From the NCBI GenBank assembly GCA_944385665.1, contig CALWYB010000024.1:1-36407 (forward strand): 36,407 bases of DNA, written 5' to 3'. The position numbers and the translations under genes are program-made. The DNA is from an uncultured Oscillospiraceae bacterium (lineage in GTDB: Bacteria > Bacillota > Clostridia > Oscillospirales > Oscillospiraceae). The notes beneath the pieces are model-generated. The model was not told the DNA's origin. It made no database searches and worked only from the letters and a program-made list of their open reading frames with translations. This document shows positions 23,359 through 30,441 of the stretch, piece by piece (positions within the stretch are counted from its first letter, which is position 1; each line of letters starts with the position of its first letter).

Positions 23359-23384
23359 GCGCGGGGCGGGTATCCGCCCCGCGC
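23359..23384 (-). promoter_or_regulatory. Intercistronic hairpin between dctP and dctQ
   Basis: GCGCGGGGCGG/CCGCCCCGCGC, 11 bp with loop GTAT, 9 bp after the dctP stop. No U-tract follows in the minus direction. It would protect the 3' end of the dctP message and let the binding protein be made in excess over the membrane subunits. Confidence 0.75.
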
Positions 23385-23392
23385 GGAAAGAA

Positions 23393-24373
23393 TTACTTCG
23401 CAGCTTCGATGCGGCTGAGGATGTCGGCGTAGTCCTTGCCGTACTCATCACGGACAGACTGAGTAGCGGTGATGAACTCGGACTTGTCGGGGTAGGTGAC
23501 ATTCATACCCTCAGACTGCAGGGTCTCCAGGGCCTCCTGCTCCATCTGACGGCTCAGCTCACGCTCGGAGACCTCCACCTCGGCCATAGCCTCGTTAATG
23601 ATCTGCTGGTTCTCCTCGCCCAGAGAGTTCCACACGCTGGGGCTCATGATAACAGCCACGGTGGAGTACACGTGCTCGGTGATGGCCAGCTCATCATTGA
23701 CCTCGGCCACGTTGTTCTTGTCGATTACTGTGGTGGGGTTCTCCTCGCCGTCGATGGCGCCCTGCTGCATGCCGGTGTACGCGTCGCTCCAGTTCATGGG
23801 CACGGCGTCAGCGCCCAGAGCCATCCACAGAGCCTGGTGCACGGGGTTCTCCATCACGCGGATCCGCAGGCCGCTGACGTCCGCCAGAGAGTTGACGGGG
23901 CGCACGGAGTTGGTCAGGTTACGGAAGCCGGACTCCCAGATGCTCAGCCCGTGGATGCCGATGTCGTCCATGGCAGCGAGCATCTCGTCTCCGATCTCAC
24001 CCAGGAACACGTTGTCGGCGTGTTCGGTGCCCTCAATCACGTAGGGCAGGTCGAAGGCGGAGAACCAGGGGATAAAGTTGGCCATGACGGAGTTGTTGAC
24101 CACGGCCATGTCCAGGTTGCCCAGCTGGCAGGCCTCCACGTTGTCACGCTCGGTGCCCAGCTGGCCGTTGTGGAAGACGGTGATCTCAATGTTGCCGTTG
24201 GACTTCTCCTTGACCAGCTCGGCAAACTTTTCCATGGACTGGCCGATAGCGCCGTCCGCGGCGGAGGCCTGAGCCATACGCAGCTCAATTTTACCGCCGT
24301 CGCCGCCGCAGCCGGCCAGGCAGCCCAGGGTCAGGGCAATCGCTACTGAAAGACTGAAGATCCGCTTTTTCAT
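23393..24373 (-). CDS. dctP: TRAP transporter solute-binding lipoprotein DctP
   Basis: 326 aa. Lipoprotein signal with lipobox LAGC (C22). DctP fold: MAQASAADGAIGQSMEKFAE, GQLGTERDNVEACQLGNLDMAV, SGLRIRVMENPVH with the Arg that binds substrate carboxylate, and GMQQGAIDGEENP. It binds an organic acid outside the membrane and hands it to DctQM. From its operon the ligand is probably a sugar acid such as a hexuronate or aldonate. AGGATGG RBS. Confidence 0.94.
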   Translation of the reverse strand: MKKRIFSLSVAIALTLGCLAGCGGDGGKIELRMAQASAADGAIGQSMEKFAELVKEKSNGNIEITVFHNGQLGTERDNVEACQLGNLDMAVVNNSVMANFIPWFSAFDLPYVIEGTEHADNVFLGEIGDEMLAAMDDIGIHGLSIWESGFRNLTNSVRPVNSLADVSGLRIRVMENPVHQALWMALGADAVPMNWSDAYTGMQQGAIDGEENPTTVIDKNNVAEVNDELAITEHVYSTVAVIMSPSVWNSLGEENQQIINEAMAEVEVSERELSRQMEQEALETLQSEGMNVTYPDKSEFITATQSVRDEYGKDYADILSRIEAAK

Positions 24374-24428
24374 TTTTCCATCCTACTTTCTATAAAAATT
24401 TTGCTGATTGGTCCATGGTTTGGAAAGT

Positions 24429-25676
24429 TCAGGGAGTCTGAAGGCTGCCGTCCCGCAGCCGGGTCTGGGTCCACTGGGTCACAGTGTTCTCGCAGGGGTA
24501 TTTGGCCGCCTCGGCCTCATCCAGATCCACGCCCAGGCCGGGCTTGTCGTTGGCGTATACGTAGCCGTCGCGGTACTCCGGCAGGCCGGGGAACACCTCC
24601 AGCAGAGCGCCGTGGGGACCCTTCAGGTCCTGGATGACGAAGTTGGGGGGCTCGATGCCGGACCACTCCTGCACGCCGAAGTTGGGAGCGGCCAGGTCGA
24701 TGTGGATGTTGGCGGCGTGGGCGATGGGAGACATGTCTCCGGGGCCGTGCCAGGCGGTACGCACGCCGAACTGCTCGGCAAAGATCTGAAGCTTACGGGC
24801 CGGGGTGATGCCGCCCACCTGGCTGAGGTGCACCCGGATAAAATCGATGAGGTGCTCGGAAATCAGGTGCTTCCACTCCACCGGGTTATTAAACAGCTCG
24901 CCCTGGGCGATGGGGATGCTGGTCTGCTGCCGCAGGATCCGCAGCCAGTCGGTCTGCTCCAGGGGGATGGGGTCCTCCAGGAAGAACAGGTCGTAGGGTT
25001 CCAGCTCCTTGGCCAGCCGGACCGCCTCCATGGGGGCGATCCGCTCGTGGACGTCATGGACCAGAGCAATGTCATAGCCTACCCGGTCCCGGATGCCCTG
25101 GAAGAGCTTGACCGTGTCCCGGATGTACTGCCGGGAATCCAGGTAGATGCCGTCGGGAGCTCCCTCAGGAGCCGTGCTGGGGGCTTTTCCGTAGCGGCCA
25201 CCGCCGTAGCCGCCGCATTGACAACGCAGATGGGTGATCCCCATTTCCTGATACCGCTGAATGTTTTCACAGATTTCGCTGAGATCTTTTCCGTCTACGT
25301 GGCGATAGACAGGGATGCCCTCCCGGCATTTTCCGCCGAAAAGCTGGTAACAGGGCATGCCGGCCAACTTTCCCTTGATGTCCCACAAGGCCATGTCCAC
25401 ACCGGAGATGGCGTTGTTTTCCGCAGGGCCGTTGCGCCAGTAAGCGTTTTGATGCATCAGCTGCCAAAGTTCCTCAATGTTTTCTGCGTTTCTGCCCACC
25501 AGCAGCGGCTTGAGGTACTCCTCCACCAGCTGTTTGACCAGCAGATGGCGGTAGGCAAAGGTACCGCAGCCCAGACCGTACAGTCCGGGCTGGTTGGTCT
25601 CCACTTTGATGACCACCAGGTTGATCCCCTCGGGTGCGGTACAGATGACCCGAATGTTCTGGATCGTGACTCCCAT
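24429..25676 (-). CDS. Enolase-superfamily mannonate/gluconate dehydratase (ManD/RspA-like)
   Basis: 415 aa. Muconate-lactonizing N-terminal lid followed by a TIM barrel. Metal ligands D208, E234 and E260, with H210 in the HDVHER motif and H310 in WHGPGDMSP. These align with the ManD family pattern Asp-x-His, Glu, Glu, His. ManD enzymes dehydrate D-mannonate and/or D-gluconate to 2-keto-3-deoxygluconate; some members are nearly inactive. The start at 25676 (MGVTIQNI) is chosen because AAAGGAG lies 8 nt upstream. Second gene of the operon; AACTTGTAAGTT in its leader may bind the GntR regulator. Confidence 0.88.
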   Translation of the reverse strand: MGVTIQNIRVICTAPEGINLVVIKVETNQPGLYGLGCGTFAYRHLLVKQLVEEYLKPLLVGRNAENIEELWQLMHQNAYWRNGPAENNAISGVDMALWDIKGKLAGMPCYQLFGGKCREGIPVYRHVDGKDLSEICENIQRYQEMGITHLRCQCGGYGGGRYGKAPSTAPEGAPDGIYLDSRQYIRDTVKLFQGIRDRVGYDIALVHDVHERIAPMEAVRLAKELEPYDLFFLEDPIPLEQTDWLRILRQQTSIPIAQGELFNNPVEWKHLISEHLIDFIRVHLSQVGGITPARKLQIFAEQFGVRTAWHGPGDMSPIAHAANIHIDLAAPNFGVQEWSGIEPPNFVIQDLKGPHGALLEVFPGLPEYRDGYVYANDKPGLGVDLDEAEAAKYPCENTVTQWTQTRLRDGSLQTP

Positions 25677-25696
25677 ATGCAACGCTCCTTTATTAT

Positions 25697-25708
25697 AACT
25701 TGTAAGTT
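25697..25708 (-). promoter_or_regulatory. AACTTGTAAGTT partial operator in the ManD-like gene leader
   Basis: A 12-bp palindrome with the same AACTTGT half as the GntR-type operators at 26445 and 26564 but lacking the full ACTTGT-N3-ACAAGT form. It may be a weak or internal site. Confidence 0.4.
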
Positions 25709-25737
25709 GTGTGATAAGTTTGGTAAAGAAATTGAGC

Positions 25738-26427
25738 TTATGGCTCAATCTCCATCCGGTCCAGCGCCTGCCGGAGGTGCTCCTGCATGTAATCCCGGGC
25801 CAGCTCTGCGTTGGCCTCCTCCACCGCTTTATAAATTAAGGTGTGGTAGTAGATGCCGTCCTTATAACCAAATTGATCGTTGATGAGTGTAAAATCATTT
25901 CGGTTTTCGGTATACACCATTTCCATGCATTTCAGGATCAGCGGATTGCCGGAGGCCCGGCACAGCTCCAGATGAAAATCAATATCAGCCTGGACAAAGG
26001 CCTCCTGGTTTCCGACCTCATCCATCATGCGGTCCAGCAGGTGATGGAGGTGATGGATCATCTCCGGGTCTGCGGCCTGTGTTGCCATATAACAGGCCTC
26101 CGGCTCGATGAGCCAGCGGAATTCCAGCACTTTTTTGATGTCCTGGAAGTCGGCGGAGGTGAAGCGGCTGATGCCCTGGGTGCCGGGGGCAACCTGATCG
26201 CTGATGACGAAGGTCCCCTTTCCGTGAATGCTGTCCAGCACACCCAAACCCACAAAGTGACGGATGGCGGCCCGGATGCTGGGACGGCTGACGCCCAAAG
26301 CCTCCGTCAGCTGATTTTCCGAGGGAATTTTGCTGCCCACGGGCCAGGTCCCATCCTCAATATTGGATTGGATGAAGGAGACGACCTGATTGGTAACATT
26401 GACTTTCTCGATATGATAGGGAGACAT
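25738..26427 (-). CDS. GntR/FadR-family regulator of the sugar-acid operon
   Basis: 229 aa. The N-terminal winged helix (about 8-75: VVSFIQSNIEDGTWPVGSKI, PSENQLTEALGVSRPSIRAA, LGVLDSIHGKGTFV) is that of the GntR family. The C-terminal all-helical FCD domain (about 95-220: FRWLIEPEACYMATQ, DIDFHLELCRASGNPL, HTLIYKAVEEANAELARDYM) has the Asp/His residues that bind metal and an organic acid. First gene of the operon, so very likely autoregulated. Expected to repress until a sugar-acid intermediate binds. AGAAAGGA RBS. Confidence 0.92.
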   Translation of the reverse strand: MSPYHIEKVNVTNQVVSFIQSNIEDGTWPVGSKIPSENQLTEALGVSRPSIRAAIRHFVGLGVLDSIHGKGTFVISDQVAPGTQGISRFTSADFQDIKKVLEFRWLIEPEACYMATQAADPEMIHHLHHLLDRMMDEVGNQEAFVQADIDFHLELCRASGNPLILKCMEMVYTENRNDFTLINDQFGYKDGIYYHTLIYKAVEEANAELARDYMQEHLRQALDRMEIEP

Positions 26428-26444
26428 AACAGGTTCCTTTCTCC

Positions 26445-26463
26445 CAACTTGTCTAACAAGTTG
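26445..26463 (-). promoter_or_regulatory. GntR operator 1
   Basis: CAACTTG-TCTAA-CAAGTTG, a perfect inverted repeat, lying just downstream of the -10 box at the predicted transcription start. It shares the ACTTGT-N3-ACAAG core with operator 2. Location and shape fit FadR-subfamily repressor binding. Confidence 0.75.
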
Positions 26464-26468
26464 AGTTC

Positions 26469-26497
26469 ATTATAGGATTAAATATAAGATGTGTCAA
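26469..26497 (-). promoter_or_regulatory. Perfect-consensus sigma-A promoter of the sugar-acid operon
   Basis: On the minus strand TTGACA (26492-26497), exactly 17 bp, TATAAT (26469-26474). The start should fall near 26462, inside operator 1. Such a strong promoter must be held down by a repressor. Confidence 0.9.
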
Positions 26498-26563
26498 TAC
26501 AAAATCAATTTACTTTCGAAGATTTAGTAATATAAGACAAGAATGAGATGCGGTTTTTGACAA

Positions 26564-26578
26564 ACTTGTCATACAAGA
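26564..26578 (-). promoter_or_regulatory. GntR operator 2 (upstream)
   Basis: ACTTGT-CAT-ACAAGA, matching operator 1 in 11 of 12 arm positions and lying about 115 bp further upstream. Two sites at this spacing would allow DNA looping. Confidence 0.65.
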
Positions 26579-26597
26579 TCGGCGATTAAGGTGCGCA

Positions 26598-27004
26598 TCC
26601 GCCTTGGAACGAGGGCCGAGGCAGAGAAAAAGTACGCTGCCGCCTGTCAGAAATAGATGTGCGCTCTTCCCTATTATAGCATATCCTGGAACTGCTGAAG
26701 TGAGGAATGCCGATTGCAATGGCCGGATCATGGCAAAGGGGCGGAGTTATGAAATCCAGAACAGGAACAACCGGGAAATTGTGCAGAACAGAGCCGGGAA
26801 AAGAGGGGAAACGGTGCGCCGGCTGGCAGGGCGATACATGTTTTACCATTCTGATTATATTATATCTTGTCTTACCTGTTTCTTCAATCATAAAACCGAG
26901 GGCAATGGCGGCTAGAGAAATATTCCCAGGCATCTAATCGTGTTGCGAAGCACCCCTGTTTCATTTTTCGAAACCCAGGCGGACTGGAGAAACGGTGGAC
27001 GATG
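26598..27004. other. Gene-poor intergenic stretch
   Basis: About 400 bp between the GntR operators and the MATE promoter. Reading frames of about 100 codons exist on both strands but lack an RBS or recognisable motif. It may hold a decayed gene. I see no RNA motif or repeat that I can support. Confidence 0.4.
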
Positions 27005-27013
27005 TGATATAAT
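27005..27013 (+). promoter_or_regulatory. Extended -10 promoter of the MATE gene
   Basis: TGATATAAT, a TG-extended perfect -10 box, with no clear -35 box. The start would be near 27020, with a leader of about 75 nt. Confidence 0.6.
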
Positions 27014-27096
27014 TAAATACTACATCAAACGGCGCGGGTCTCTGACCGGAGGAAGGAGACACGGCGCGCTGCGCAGAAAGCCCAGGTGTCATAACC

Positions 27097-28479
27097 ATGC
27101 AAGCGAAAAGTCGTGCGTCTAAGGAGGATGTTTTCCAGAGCCTTCCCGTCCCAACCGCCCTGCGGAACATGATTGTCCCGGCCATATCCAGCCAGCTGAT
27201 TGTGTTGATCTACAATATGGCGGACACATTTTTTGTGGGAAAGACCAATAATCCCTATATGGTGGCTGGGACCTCTCTGATTCTGCCGGTGTTTAACATT
27301 ACCCTCTGCCTGGCGGGACTGGCGGGAATCGGCGGCGGCTCCCTGATTTCCCGGCTGTTGGGACAGGGCCGGGAGGAGGAGGCCAGGCGGGTCAGTGCCT
27401 TCTCCCTGTACCTGGGGCTGGCCATTGCGGCGCTGTTTGCGGTGGGCATCGCGGTGTTTATGGAGCCGGTGCTGAGCCTGCTGGGTGCGGGAGAAAACAC
27501 CTATGCCTATGCCCGGCAGTATGCCCTGTGCGTCATCGTCACCGGGGGCATCCCCACTGTCCTCTCCAATGTGCTGGCCAATCTGATCCGCAGCATCGGA
27601 CGCTCCAGGGAGGCCAGCGCGGGCATCATCCTGGGCGGACTTCTGAATATTGCCTTGGACCCCTTGTTTATGTTTGTGCTTCTGCCGGACGGGCAGGAGG
27701 TGCTGGGAGCCGGATTGGCAACCTGTCTGTCCAACTGCACGGCCTTTCTCTTTTTTGTGGTGGTGCTGCTGCGGATGGGAAAGGGCGCTGTGGTTACCTT
27801 TTCCCCGAAGGGCGGTCTGCCCCGCCGGAGCAGCATCGCGGCGGTGTTTGGGGTAGGGGTTCCCTCTGCCATTGCCACCTTCCTGTTTGACCTGGACTAT
27901 GTGATCATCGATAAGCTGATGGTCTCCTACGACGATCTGGCCCTGGCGGCGGTGGGCATTGTCCTGAAGGTGGAGCGCTTCCCCTTAAATGTGGGCATCG
28001 GAATCTGTCAGGGTATGATGCCGTTGGTGGCCTATAACTATTCCGCCGGCAACAAACAGCGCATGGAGGATACCATTCGCCTGGCCCGGCGTCTGGGCCT
28101 GACCATTGCGGCCATCAGCATTCTTCTGTATGAAGTGTTTGCGGTCCAGTTCTCTCACCTGTTTATTGCCGATACGCAGACGGTAGAGCTGGCCTCTCAG
28201 TTCCTGCGCATCCGCGTGCTGGCCACGCCCCTGATGTTTCTCAGCTTTTTTACCGTCTACCTGTTCCAGGCCTTCGGAAAAGGGCAGATTTCCCTGTTTT
28301 TGGGGGTAACCCGGTGGTTGGTGTTCAACATCCCCATGCTGTTTCTCTTAGATGCCATCTTCGGCATGTTTGGCATTGTATGGTCTCAGGCCACCGCAGA
28401 TATTCTGACCGTGGCTCTGTCTCTGTACGTATACCGAACATACCGGCCGGTTATGGGGACTGTTCCGGCAAAAGAGTAG
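27097..28479 (+). CDS. MATE-family efflux transporter
   Basis: 460 aa, 12 membrane segments in two repeats. IYNMADTFFVGKTNN, GGGSLISRLLGQGR and VLSNVLANLIRSIGRSREAS in the first half, and FDLDYVIIDKLMVSYDDLAL with GICQGMMPLVAYNYSAGNKQRM in the second, are classic MATE motifs. It exports drugs, cationic toxins or metabolites with Na+ or H+. The ATG at 27097 has only a weak AGGTG upstream; a strong AAGGAGG lies just inside the gene in front of an out-of-frame ATG. Monocistronic, ends at a terminator. Confidence 0.9.
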   Translation: MQAKSRASKEDVFQSLPVPTALRNMIVPAISSQLIVLIYNMADTFFVGKTNNPYMVAGTSLILPVFNITLCLAGLAGIGGGSLISRLLGQGREEEARRVSAFSLYLGLAIAALFAVGIAVFMEPVLSLLGAGENTYAYARQYALCVIVTGGIPTVLSNVLANLIRSIGRSREASAGIILGGLLNIALDPLFMFVLLPDGQEVLGAGLATCLSNCTAFLFFVVVLLRMGKGAVVTFSPKGGLPRRSSIAAVFGVGVPSAIATFLFDLDYVIIDKLMVSYDDLALAAVGIVLKVERFPLNVGIGICQGMMPLVAYNYSAGNKQRMEDTIRLARRLGLTIAAISILLYEVFAVQFSHLFIADTQTVELASQFLRIRVLATPLMFLSFFTVYLFQAFGKGQISLFLGVTRWLVFNIPMLFLLDAIFGMFGIVWSQATADILTVALSLYVYRTYRPVMGTVPAKE

Positions 28480-28490
28480 GGACGGAAACA

Positions 28491-28520
28491 AAAAAGGCAC
28501 GCTGCAAAGCGTGCCTTTTT
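28491..28520 (+). terminator. Terminator of the MATE gene
   Basis: AAAAAGGCACGCT/AGCGTGCCTTTTT with loop GCAA; the A-run also gives a U-tail in the minus direction. Confidence 0.92.
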
Positions 28521-28534
28521 CAAACGGATAAAAA

Positions 28535-28568
28535 ACAAAACGGACATCCATCTGGATGTCCGTTTTGT
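28535..28568 (-). terminator. Terminator of tRNA-Leu
   Basis: ACAAAACGGACATCCA/TGGATGTCCGTTTTGT separated by two bases. In the minus direction a TTTTTT run follows. It directly abuts the tRNA 3' CCA. Confidence 0.88.
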
Positions 28569-28654
28569 GGTGCGCGAGGCGGGAGTCGAACCCGCACGCC
28601 CTTGCGAGCACTGGCACCTGAAGCCAGCGAGTCTACCAATTCCACCACTCGCGC
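28568..28654 (-). tRNA. tRNA-Leu (anticodon CAG)
   Basis: 87 nt with the long variable arm of class II tRNAs. Acceptor GCGCGAG/CTCGCGC, anticodon stem CTGGC/GCCAG with loop TTCAGGT (CAG), T loop TTCGACT, and encoded CCA. Confidence 0.95.
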
Positions 28655-28690
28655 GTGGTCTGGAACTGCGCCTTGTTCAGCGCGAAAATT

Positions 28691-28719
28691 ATACTATCAC
28701 AGGATATGAAGAATGTCAA
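28691..28719 (-). promoter_or_regulatory. Promoter of tRNA-Leu
   Basis: On the minus strand TTGACA (28714-28719), a 17-bp spacer and TAGTAT (28691-28696) overlapping TATAAT (28688-28693). Confidence 0.65.
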
Positions 28720-28969
28720 GGGATTTTCAAAAAAATTTCACCCAAGCTCAGGCAAGCCTCTTTCTGCGGCAGGCATGGGATGCCATAAGGCAGAGGGACG
28801 GCGTTGGCAAAGAGCAGTCTGGAGCTGTGACAGTCAGGATGAGGAGTGCCGGGCAGGCATAAACTGCATTCTTTTGTGATATATCTGGGGTGGAGGTTTT
28901 GCAGCCGATAAAAAGGAGAAAAAAGGGGGAAATGGGGTAAATGTGCCGTTCAGGGAAAACATTCCGTAC

Positions 28970-28998
28970 TTGAGGGGCTGGAAAAAATATGGTATGAT
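28970..28998 (+). promoter_or_regulatory. Promoter of the dicarboxylate symporter gene
   Basis: TTGAGG (28970-28975), a 17-bp spacer, TATGAT (28993-28998), with a leader of about 90 nt. The stretch 28720-28969 holds no gene that I can support. Confidence 0.65.
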
Positions 28999-29095
28999 AG
29001 GGTCAATGCAGCGGAGGAAAAAGTGTGTGTGTCCCGAAGCTGCCATGTACCCCTGGGCCTCGGCCTGAAAACCACTGGGGAATAGGAGTGTTGGT

Positions 29096-30286
29096 ATGAA
29101 AAAATTGGTAAGCAGTCTGCCCTTCCGACTGTTGGTCGGCGTTATTGTGGGCATCGCGGTGGGCCTGGTGGCCAACGCAGCCGTGATGCAGGTGATCCTC
29201 ACTATCAAGGAGCTGTTGGGCTCTTTGATCAACTTCTGTGTGCCCCTGATCATCATTGGATTCATTGCCCCTTCCATTACCCGTCTGAAGAGCAATGCCT
29301 CCCGGATGCTGGGTCTGGCTCTGCTGCTGGCCTACACCTCCTCGGTGTGCGCGGCCCTCATGTCCATGGGTGCGGGCTTTGCCATCATCCCCAACCTCTC
29401 CATCCAGTCTGCGGCGGAGGGACTGCGGGATACCCCGGAACTCCTCTTTACCTTGGCTATTGATCCTATTATGAGCGTCATGTCCGCTCTGGTGTTCTCC
29501 GTGCTGGTAGGCCTGGCGGCTACCTGGTCCAAGGCCACCGTCATCACTAGCGTGCTGGAGGAGTTCCAACGTATCGTGCTGGACATCGTCACCCGGGTAG
29601 TCATCCCCATCCTGCCCTTCTTCATTGCCGGCACCTTCTCCGGCCTGGCCTACGAGGGCACCATCACCAAGCAGCTGCCTGTATTCCTGATTGTGATTCT
29701 GATTGTGATGCTGGGCCACTACATCTGGCTGGCCGTTTTGTACGGCCTGGCGGGCGCCTACTCCGGGGCCAACCCCTGGGAGGTTCTGCGGCACTACGGT
29801 CCCGCCTACCTCACCGCCGTAGGCACCATGTCCTCCGCCGCCACCCTGGCCGTGGCGCTGCGGGGTGCGAAAAAGTCCAAGGTCCTGCGTCAGGACCTGG
29901 TGGACTTCGGCATTCCCCTGTTTGCCAACATCCACCTGTGCGGCTCGGTGCTCACCGAGGTGTTCTTTGTCATGACCGTCAGTAAGGTGCTCTACGGCAC
30001 CCTGCCCTCCCTGGGCACCATGGTCCTCTTCTGCTTCCTGCTGGGCATTTTCGCCGTGGGCGCCCCCGGTGTGCCCGGCGGCACCGTGATGGCCTCTCTG
30101 GGCCTCATTATCAGTGTGTTGGGCTTTGACAACACCGGCACCGGCCTGATGATGACCATTTTCGCCCTCCAGGACAGCTTCGGCACCGCCTGCAACGTCA
30201 CCGGCGACGGCGCCCTGACCCTGATGCTCACCGGCTACGCGAAAAAGCACAATATCGCGGAGGTCAAAAACACGGAGGTCCTGTAA
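29096..30286 (+). CDS. Dicarboxylate/amino acid:cation symporter (DAACS)
   Basis: 396 aa, SLC1/GltP-DctA family. The first half is helical membrane domain. VGTMSSAATLAVAL corresponds to the serine-rich re-entrant loop, VGAPGVPGGTVMASLG to the second hairpin, and DSFGTACNVTGDGALTLML to the last helix with substrate-binding Asp and Asn. It imports an acidic amino acid or dicarboxylate with Na+ or H+. The canonical Arg of C4-dicarboxylate and acidic amino acid carriers in the last helix is not evident (TACNVTGD), so the substrate may differ, for example serine/threonine. AGGAG RBS 7-8 nt upstream. Confidence 0.85.
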   Translation: MKKLVSSLPFRLLVGVIVGIAVGLVANAAVMQVILTIKELLGSLINFCVPLIIIGFIAPSITRLKSNASRMLGLALLLAYTSSVCAALMSMGAGFAIIPNLSIQSAAEGLRDTPELLFTLAIDPIMSVMSALVFSVLVGLAATWSKATVITSVLEEFQRIVLDIVTRVVIPILPFFIAGTFSGLAYEGTITKQLPVFLIVILIVMLGHYIWLAVLYGLAGAYSGANPWEVLRHYGPAYLTAVGTMSSAATLAVALRGAKKSKVLRQDLVDFGIPLFANIHLCGSVLTEVFFVMTVSKVLYGTLPSLGTMVLFCFLLGIFAVGAPGVPGGTVMASLGLIISVLGFDNTGTGLMMTIFALQDSFGTACNVTGDGALTLMLTGYAKKHNIAEVKNTEVL

Positions 30287-30297
30287 ACGGCCCCTTT

Positions 30298-30326
30298 AAG
30301 CGCCCGGCGCCAGCCGGGCGCTTTTT
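30298..30326 (+). terminator. Terminator of the symporter gene
   Basis: AAGCGCCCGGC/GCCGGGCGCTT with loop GCCA and a T-run. Confidence 0.92.
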
Positions 30327-30381
30327 GCATACCGGCGGCGGGACGGAGAACACTAACGGGGAAGTATTCACATTTCTGCCC

Positions 30382-30415
30382 TTGAAGGGGAAGAAAAAGG
30401 GTGATACAATCACCC
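30382..30415 (+). promoter_or_regulatory. Promoter with GGGTGA/TCACCC dyad over the -10 box
   Basis: TTGAAG (30382-30387), a 17-bp spacer, TACAAT (30405-30410) with TG extension. The inverted repeat GGGTGA-TACAA-TCACCC (30399-30415) is centred on the -10 box and would block it if bound. Confidence 0.6.
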
Positions 30416-30441
30416 AAAGAATGAGAAGACGAGGTGAAAAC

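Noticed and set aside
26586-26933. Possible small genes on both strands upstream of MATE
   Set aside because: No ribosome binding site, no family resemblance, and both strands are open over the same stretch, so neither can be supported.
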